Positions 59,163 through 64,000 of a stretch of 64,000 bases of DNA are shown piece after piece. The notes under the pieces are model-generated. The model saw only the letters and a list, made by a program, of their open reading frames with translations. It searched no databases and had not been told where the DNA came from. A program made the position numbers and the translations under genes. Every line of letters begins with the position of its first letter. The stretch's first letter is position 1. Source of the stretch: Neurospora tetraspora (lineage: Eukaryota; Ascomycota; Sordariomycetes; Sordariales; Sordariaceae). The stretch is taken from assembly GCF_033439725.1 (NCBI RefSeq), contig NW_026944385.1, positions 4,373,001 to 4,437,000 of the forward strand, written 5' to 3'.

Positions 59163-60348
59163 TCACTTCAGCTCGCCGAGCAGCATGGTCCTATCGGACG
59201 ACGCAGAAAGAACTATAACCAGGTTAGTGACTGCAAATGATAACCAGACAACAATGAACTTACTGAGAGGGTCAGTGCCCGGAGAAAACTCCGCCACATT
59301 GACCGTTCCCTTGTGACCCGGCAGCTTGTACAAAAGCTTGCCAGTGTCACTACCCCAGATAACCACGGTACCATCACCAGCACCCACGGCGATCTTCTTG
59401 CCATCCTTATCCCAGCTTCCCTTGATGAGGTTCTGCTCCATACCAAGCGGCGCGCCATCAAACGTGCGAATGTGCCTATCCGCAGGAGCAAACGGCCTGA
59501 TATCCCATGTCCTCGCTGTCGAATCCATGGCGTACGAGAGAAGTTGTTGCGAATCCGGCGACACTCGCAATGTGGTGACAGTATCTTGGTGTCCGATCAT
59601 CGAGTATACGACCGCCTTCTTCCTCACGTCCCACACCTTGATATCGTTGTCGATTCCTCCGGAGTAGATCTCGTTACCGGCCTCCGAGATGGCCACGGCA
59701 GTTATGGGGAAGTCGGTCTCGATGTAGTCGGCGGCGTTCTTGGTTCGCGGGTCCCAGATGCCAATCGTCCCGTCGTCGCTACCGCTGATGAGTAGGTCCT
59801 CGCCGCGTCTGGAGATATCGAGCGAGTTGACGATTTCTTCGTGTCCGACGTAGCGCCGTATCCTTGTGCCTGATGTGAGGTCCCAGCTGGCGAGGTGCAT
59901 GTCGGCGGAGGCGGAGAAGAGGATCTCGGAGTCGCGCGACCATTGGAGGTCGAGGATGGCACCCTTGTGGCCGTTGAGGATGCCGTAGTTTTCGCAGTCG
60001 CCGTAGGTTCTCCAGAGCACTGTAGTAAGGCCGTTGTTAGTAGCTGTACCCAACTGTCAATGGCCAGAGCTGATGTAAGTTGGACGTACTAATCGACCGG
60101 TCCATGGAACCGGAAGCTATGAGGTTGCCAGTAGGGTCGAACTTGGCCGCAAAGATCTCGCCCGAGTGGCCGGACAGCTCCATTACCGGAGCCTGGAGGC
60201 TGCTCGTACGGGGAGCTGTCTGAATAAGGGCACCGCTGTCACCAGTCGCGCTGGTCCTCGTGAGGGCGCGACTCGAGCCCAGGTTGGGTCTCTTGACGAG
60301 CTGACCCCTGCTGGGGTCATCGGAAGCAGGTCTCTTTTCGGCGGACAT
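59163..60348 (-). CDS. spf38: U5 snRNP 40-kDa WD40 protein (SNRNP40 type)
   Basis: Three exons (60348-60090, 60019-59264, 59212-59163) give 354 aa. After a basic leader (MSAEKRPASDDPSRGQLVKR), seven WD repeats run from LSGHSGEIFAAKFDPTGN to the last exon (ILSASSDRTMLLGELK). The family signature WRTYGDCENYGILNGHKGA after the first repeat and WDVRKKAVVYSMIGHQDTVT in the middle point to the U5 snRNP 40K protein, a component of the spliceosome near Prp8 and Brr2. Other WD proteins are less likely because of the GDCENY motif. The second intron is 51 nt. The gene is divergent from bet3, with 584 bp between start codons. Confidence 0.92.
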
Positions 60349-60932
60349 GGCTGACGGGTCGGAAGTATGGTATTCGAGGGTGTCGTACAATAGTCGGAAT
60401 GGTTATGACAGACAAGTTGATGTCAGAGGAGCAATTGGAGTTGGCGATACGTCAAGTGGATTTTTGATTGCCCGCTCTCCGTCGCGAGTTGGGGATTTTG
60501 ACTTCACGTCAGTTCCCTGCTGCGACACCTGGAGCCGCTGTAAGGCTAAGCCTGATCAGGCTAGAAGGCTGAACGGGTGGATCTACGATGATGGGTGGGG
60601 CCCCAGCTCCCGCTGTCGAACCCTTGCGATTGCCCAAAGCTCCAGTGCCTGTGGTGCCTGCCCCGGCGCAGCCAGATCACTGTCAGCGGGGCAGTCGCCC
60701 GCGGCTTCCACTCCAGCTTCCATCGAGGTCCCCAAGTTCCATCCCGTCTTCCATCTCGCGGCACAATCCCACCGCCTCAAAACAACATCATCGCTCATCA
60801 TTTTGTCTTTCGTTACCAACTCTTCCAACGGACGGATCTGCCTACCGATTACCCCCACTTGACTCGTATTGTTTTATGAGAACGATCTAGTCCTATAGAG
60901 GCTCCCCGAGCTTCTAACCCCCAGCGTTCACA
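60349..60932. promoter_or_regulatory. Divergent promoter region, U5-40K / bet3
   Basis: This short gap between outward start codons carries both promoters. Open frames inside it are composition artefacts. No specific site is claimed. Confidence 0.45.
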
Positions 60933-61691
60933 ATGTCAGCAAGCAAAGCATCCCGTCTAGGGGAAGAGTAAGTCAGGGTACAGTAGACGTCTTTGTTCTT
61001 GTTTGCTAACGGCTGGTTGTTACTCCACAGGATCTGGAAGTATGATCGCCCCTGACCCCTCGGCAACAAGATGCCCTCGCAGTGCTAACTGCCAGGCAGG
61101 ACGAGGATCGAAAAAGTTAACGCCGAACTAGTCGTCCTCACGTACGGAACCATAGTTGCGCAGATATGCAAGGACTTCGAGAATGACTATGCCGAAGTCA
61201 ACAAGCAGCTGGATAAGATGGGATATAACATTGGTCTCCGTCTGATCGAGGACTACCTGGCCAAGTCTAACACGATGCGCCGGTGCTCCAACTTTCGTGA
61301 AACCGCAGAGATGATCGCTAAGGCAAGTCCTCACTGTTGTCAAGATCACATTGCCTATCGCTAACACTACGTGCCACAGGTCGGATTCAAGATATTCCTC
61401 AACGTCACCCCGACAATCACAAACTGGACGAGCGACAACAAGCAATTCTCCCTCGTTTTCGACGAAAACCCTCTCGCCGACTTTGTCGAACTTCCCGATG
61501 ACGGCCGGGCTCAAGAACAGCTCTGGTTCTCGAATATCCTCTGCGGTGTACTACGAGGCGCTCTCGAAATGGTACAAATGCAAGTCGAGACCCACTTCAT
61601 CAGCGACGTGCTCAGGGGCAACGATACGACCGAGATGCGCGTCACTCTCGTACGCTATATCGACGATGAGCTTCCTCCCGAGGACGACTAG
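60933..61691 (+). CDS. bet3: TRAPP complex subunit Bet3
   Basis: Four exons (60933-60967, 61031-61039, 61100-61322, 61380-61691) give 192 aa, against 193 in yeast. The order MSASKASRLGEE / IWK / TRIEKVNAELVVLTYGTIVA matches the family only if the 9-nt second exon is used. Later landmarks are GYNIGLRLIEDYLAKS, CSNFRETAEMIAKVGFK, the acylation-channel region FSNILCGVLRGALEMVQMQV and the C-terminal VRYIDDELPPEDD. Bet3 is the core of TRAPP, the complex that tethers ER-derived vesicles at the Golgi and activates the Ypt1/Rab1 GTPase. The third intron begins GC (aag|GCAAGT) rather than GT. The stop is UAG, and the same frame stays almost open for another 113 codons (separate entry). Confidence 0.94.
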
Positions 61692-62030
61692 GAGAGCGTA
61701 CAATCGAACAACAACTAGGAGTTGGTCCATGAGGATGCGAGCACAGAAGTAGATGAGGAGGTCGACACTCACGAAATCTTGCCCAAAAGCGTTGACACGG
61801 CGAAGTCAGACGAAGTAACGGCAGAGGCTCTTTTGTCTTTCCTGACGTCCCTGACGGAGACCTGCACTAAACAAGGAGACGAGACGGATGAGAAGCAGGA
61901 ACTACCTGGGATGACCGATGGACAAATCCTGCCCCCACGAGAGGATATCTTCGAGGATATGGAGCTCGGTCCACAGGAGTCTCCCATTCGGTTCCACAAA
62001 CCAACCATTAAGCTGCGGATCGGGACGTGA
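61692..62030 (+). other. In-frame open extension downstream of the bet3 stop
   Basis: In the bet3 frame the first UAG (61689-61691) is followed by eight sense codons and a second UAG (61716-61718). Then comes an uninterrupted run to TGA at 62028-62030, encoding an acidic stretch (ELVHEDASTEVDEEVD ... PTIKLRIGT). An alternative intron, GTACGC at 61650 to CTAG at 61718 (69 nt, phase 0), would skip both stops and replace the last 13 residues of Bet3. Either a recoded or spliced C-terminal form, or chance in a 3' UTR. Confidence 0.45.
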
Positions 62031-63376
62031 ATGAGGAATATGGGGAACACATTCAACAACCATGATAAAAGAAGGATATGAGCATTAATATACGAGCGTA
62101 TCATGCTCTAGAAGGATGGAATTGGGGCGTCCGTTCAGTCGCCAATCCCGAGCGAAATCAGGCAATGGCTTATAATGTTTACAAATGATAGCGATACATA
62201 TACCTCTTCTTCCAGGCCCAGCTCGCATCACCCTTGAACACGAACCACTGGCCCCAAATCAAGCGATATAGCGGTGCCCAGACTATTCGACTACAGTAGG
62301 AGCATCGTGGGCTACGTGTTGGGACTGTCTTACCGTGTATAGATCGATAGGACTGGAAAGGGGGTGTGCCAAAAATGGACCGCAAACCACCAACCACAAG
62401 CACACCAACAACCAACTACCCGCCAACCGCTTTGGAAAGTTCCATCATCGCCCCAAATTCTTTCAATGGACAATGAAAACGTTAGTGACTGACCTTGTCT
62501 CATAGCTTCGGCGTGTATCATGTCAACCATCATGTATGCGAACTCTCCGAATCTCGGTCAACGGCAGCCCCCTACGTCAGATCTTTATCTGACAGATCTT
62601 AGCCCCTGTCATCGGTAGTTCAATTAGATGCGGCTCAAGTGACCGCATCGGCACATATTTAACGGTTGAGTACCACCGCGTCAAAGAAAGCCAGGTACCG
62701 TTTCTAGTCGCTGTCAGAACCACGAGTCCGGGCGCTTACTCGAAGAGGGTTCCTTCGTCCGTCTCGCGACCTCACCTTTCCCACCATCCGCTACTGTCCT
62801 CGCCAACGCCATGTTATATAACACCCCCATAAAAGAGAGCGGAGGAGAAGTAGAAAAATATAGTTAGCGCTTTGCTCGGTTTCGAGTACCAACACACAAC
62901 CAACGCGATGGCGATTGCACACCCGTCTTTCAGTATCGACATGTACCGAAGTCACCAACAACGCTATCCTCACGACAGAACGCAGGACGGCTGAAACCAT
63001 GCACTCAGAATCAGTGAGCAGTCTGACGAGCAGTTACTCGCCCTCTTTCAATATCCGTACCTATGCGCCGGCATCAGCAACAACGGCACCCCTAATTTGA
63101 CCAGTTCGTTGGAGCCTTCCACGGAATTGGAACAATGGGGAGGGGCATGGCGAGCAGTGCAGTTATCAGCTGGTTAGTTTATAACGGACCTGATATGCCC
63201 TCACCGGGTTCGCATCAAGGTCAACTTCACAGCTTCGAGAATCACCAGGACTAAAAGCTCGACCGGCAAGATACTCGACCGGCAAGACACATCACGAGCC
63301 AACTCCCTCTGACACGCGAGGCCATAAGCACGAGAGCACTCATCCTTGCGACTACCATCGTCCAACTAGAGACATC
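62031..63376. other. Region between bet3 and the myristoylated protein gene
   Basis: A possible small gene on the minus strand (62179-62533) is listed separately. The rest, 62534-63376, shows only a short tandem duplication of ctcgaccggcaaga near 63258-63286 and no supported gene. Confidence 0.4.
62179..62533 (-). CDS. Possible small Trp-rich protein, three exons
   Basis: Exons 62533-62494, 62415-62334 and 62290-62179 join in phase with GT-AG introns (first branch CACTAACG) to give 77 aa. It would be a short leader (MMVDMIHAEAMRQ), a Trp/Cys-rich hydrophobic stretch, and a basic end (WAPLYRLIWGQWFVF, then DASWAWKKRYMYRYHL). The last exon looks the most coding-like. A different frame is open through the middle exon (VVGVLVVGGLRSIFG), so the splice model is uncertain. 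Possibly a small mitochondrial or ER membrane protein; no family recognised. Confidence 0.3.
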
Positions 63377-63931
63377 ATGGGGTGCGGTGCGTCGACACCA
63401 CAGAAAGTAAGTTGTTCACTGTAAATGTCCCGACTTTGTTAACAAGTTCACTGCTGACAGCTAAAGCGTCACTACTTGTGGGTCACACTTAGTTGTCGAA
63501 ACGGCCATAAATGTAGTGACCCGTGTAAAAAATATACAAGTTCCTGGGGACGCTTTGGTGTTGACAAGCACAAGGCGCACATCTACGAGAAGGACCTCGA
63601 GAAACATCGTCATGGCTGGGGAAAATACTTAGCCGCGCACCTTGCCAAGAACGCCGATAGTCCAGTTGAACCATATGTTGAACTGTGCATCGATTTGTGC
63701 GACAAGAAGGATGGCGACTTCACTCCTGCCAAGGCACTCCTTGACGACTTTGTCAAGAATGTTGAAACCCAGCAGGATGGAACACAATCAAGGGATATTT
63801 CTAAGCTAATGAAGGGGCTTAAATTGGAAAACATTCATCCAACTCTGTGGCCGGAGGAAGATGATGCCGGTGATGCTGAGGATGCTGACGATCGATGGCT
63901 ACTTGCGGTCAACAATGTGGGTGTCTTTTAG
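63377..63931 (+). CDS. Probable N-myristoylated/palmitoylated protein, unknown function
   Basis: Two exons (63377-63406 and 63461-63931) are joined in phase 0 over a 54-nt intron (donor GTAAGT, branch CTGAC, acceptor ACAG), giving 166 aa. The first exon encodes only MGCGASTPQK. Gly2, Ser6 and the flanking residues fit an N-myristoyltransferase site, and Cys3 a palmitoylation site, as in G-alpha subunits, so membrane attachment is inferred. The second exon holds a Cys/His-rich patch (CRNGHKCSDPC), a Lys/His-rich helix and an acidic tail (LWPEEDDAGDAEDADD). No family was recognised. Confidence 0.6.
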
Positions 63932-64000
63932 GACATCTACACTTCACGAAGCTAGCGCGATGTCTTGTTTTCATCTTGATTATGGTCTCCCTTCTCTTCC

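Overview
The window is nuclear DNA from a filamentous ascomycete, most likely Neurospora or a close Sordariales relative. The genes are spread out and split by short introns (about 50-100 nt, GTANGT donors, CTAAC/CTGAC branch sites). Their proteins read as fungal orthologues, for example RACK1/CPC-2, GCN1, TAF8, Bet3, DUF3176 and DUF3112. Intergenic DNA is rich in pyrimidine tracts and triplet microsatellites. No virus, CRISPR array, operon or rRNA gene was seen.

Layout, left to right: a DUF3112-like membrane protein with an in-frame amber codon (1055-3551,+); a small single-pass membrane protein (4627-5368,+); RACK1/cpc-2 (5984-7560,-); TAF8 (8663-9858,-), divergent from a leucine-rich-repeat kinase-like protein (10659-12203,+); a 204-bp MITE (12764-12967); an isochorismatase/AlkB/GST fusion (14205-17945,+); mitochondrial serine hydroxymethyltransferase (19408-21308,-); ribosomal protein L19 (23580-24740,-); GCN1 (27429-35725,-), divergent from a DHX29/DHX57-like helicase (37193-41779,+); a DUF3176 membrane protein (44235-46442,+); a long TTG/CAA microsatellite and a GT31 glycosyltransferase remnant (47.3-48.9 kb); an intron-containing tRNA-Thr(CGU) (49514-49599); a seven-knuckle CCHC protein (50938-51814,-); a second inverted-repeat element holding a TTAGGG-like array (53089-53447); a two-TM basic protein (54655-56738,-); the U5 snRNP 40K WD protein (59163-60348,-), divergent from TRAPP subunit Bet3 (60933-61691,+); and a probable N-myristoylated protein at the right edge (63377-63931,+).

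Most genes are housekeeping genes for translation and its control (L19, GCN1, RACK1, helicase, CCHC protein), transcription and splicing (TAF8, U5-40K), one-carbon metabolism (SHMT) and vesicle traffic (Bet3). GCN1 and CPC-2 act on the same amino-acid-starvation pathway, as activator of the GCN2-type kinase and as its negative modulator, but nothing suggests they are co-regulated here.

The most unusual signals concern RNA processing. There are in-frame UAG codons in the DUF3112 gene and two more between Bet3 and a 104-codon open extension; these are candidates for amber recoding or alternative splicing. There are also 9-nt and 12-nt microexons, an AT|G-split start codon, a GC-AG intron, and a long hairpin in the first intron of the L19 gene. 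All exon models were derived by eye from splice consensus, phase and family conservation, without transcript evidence.
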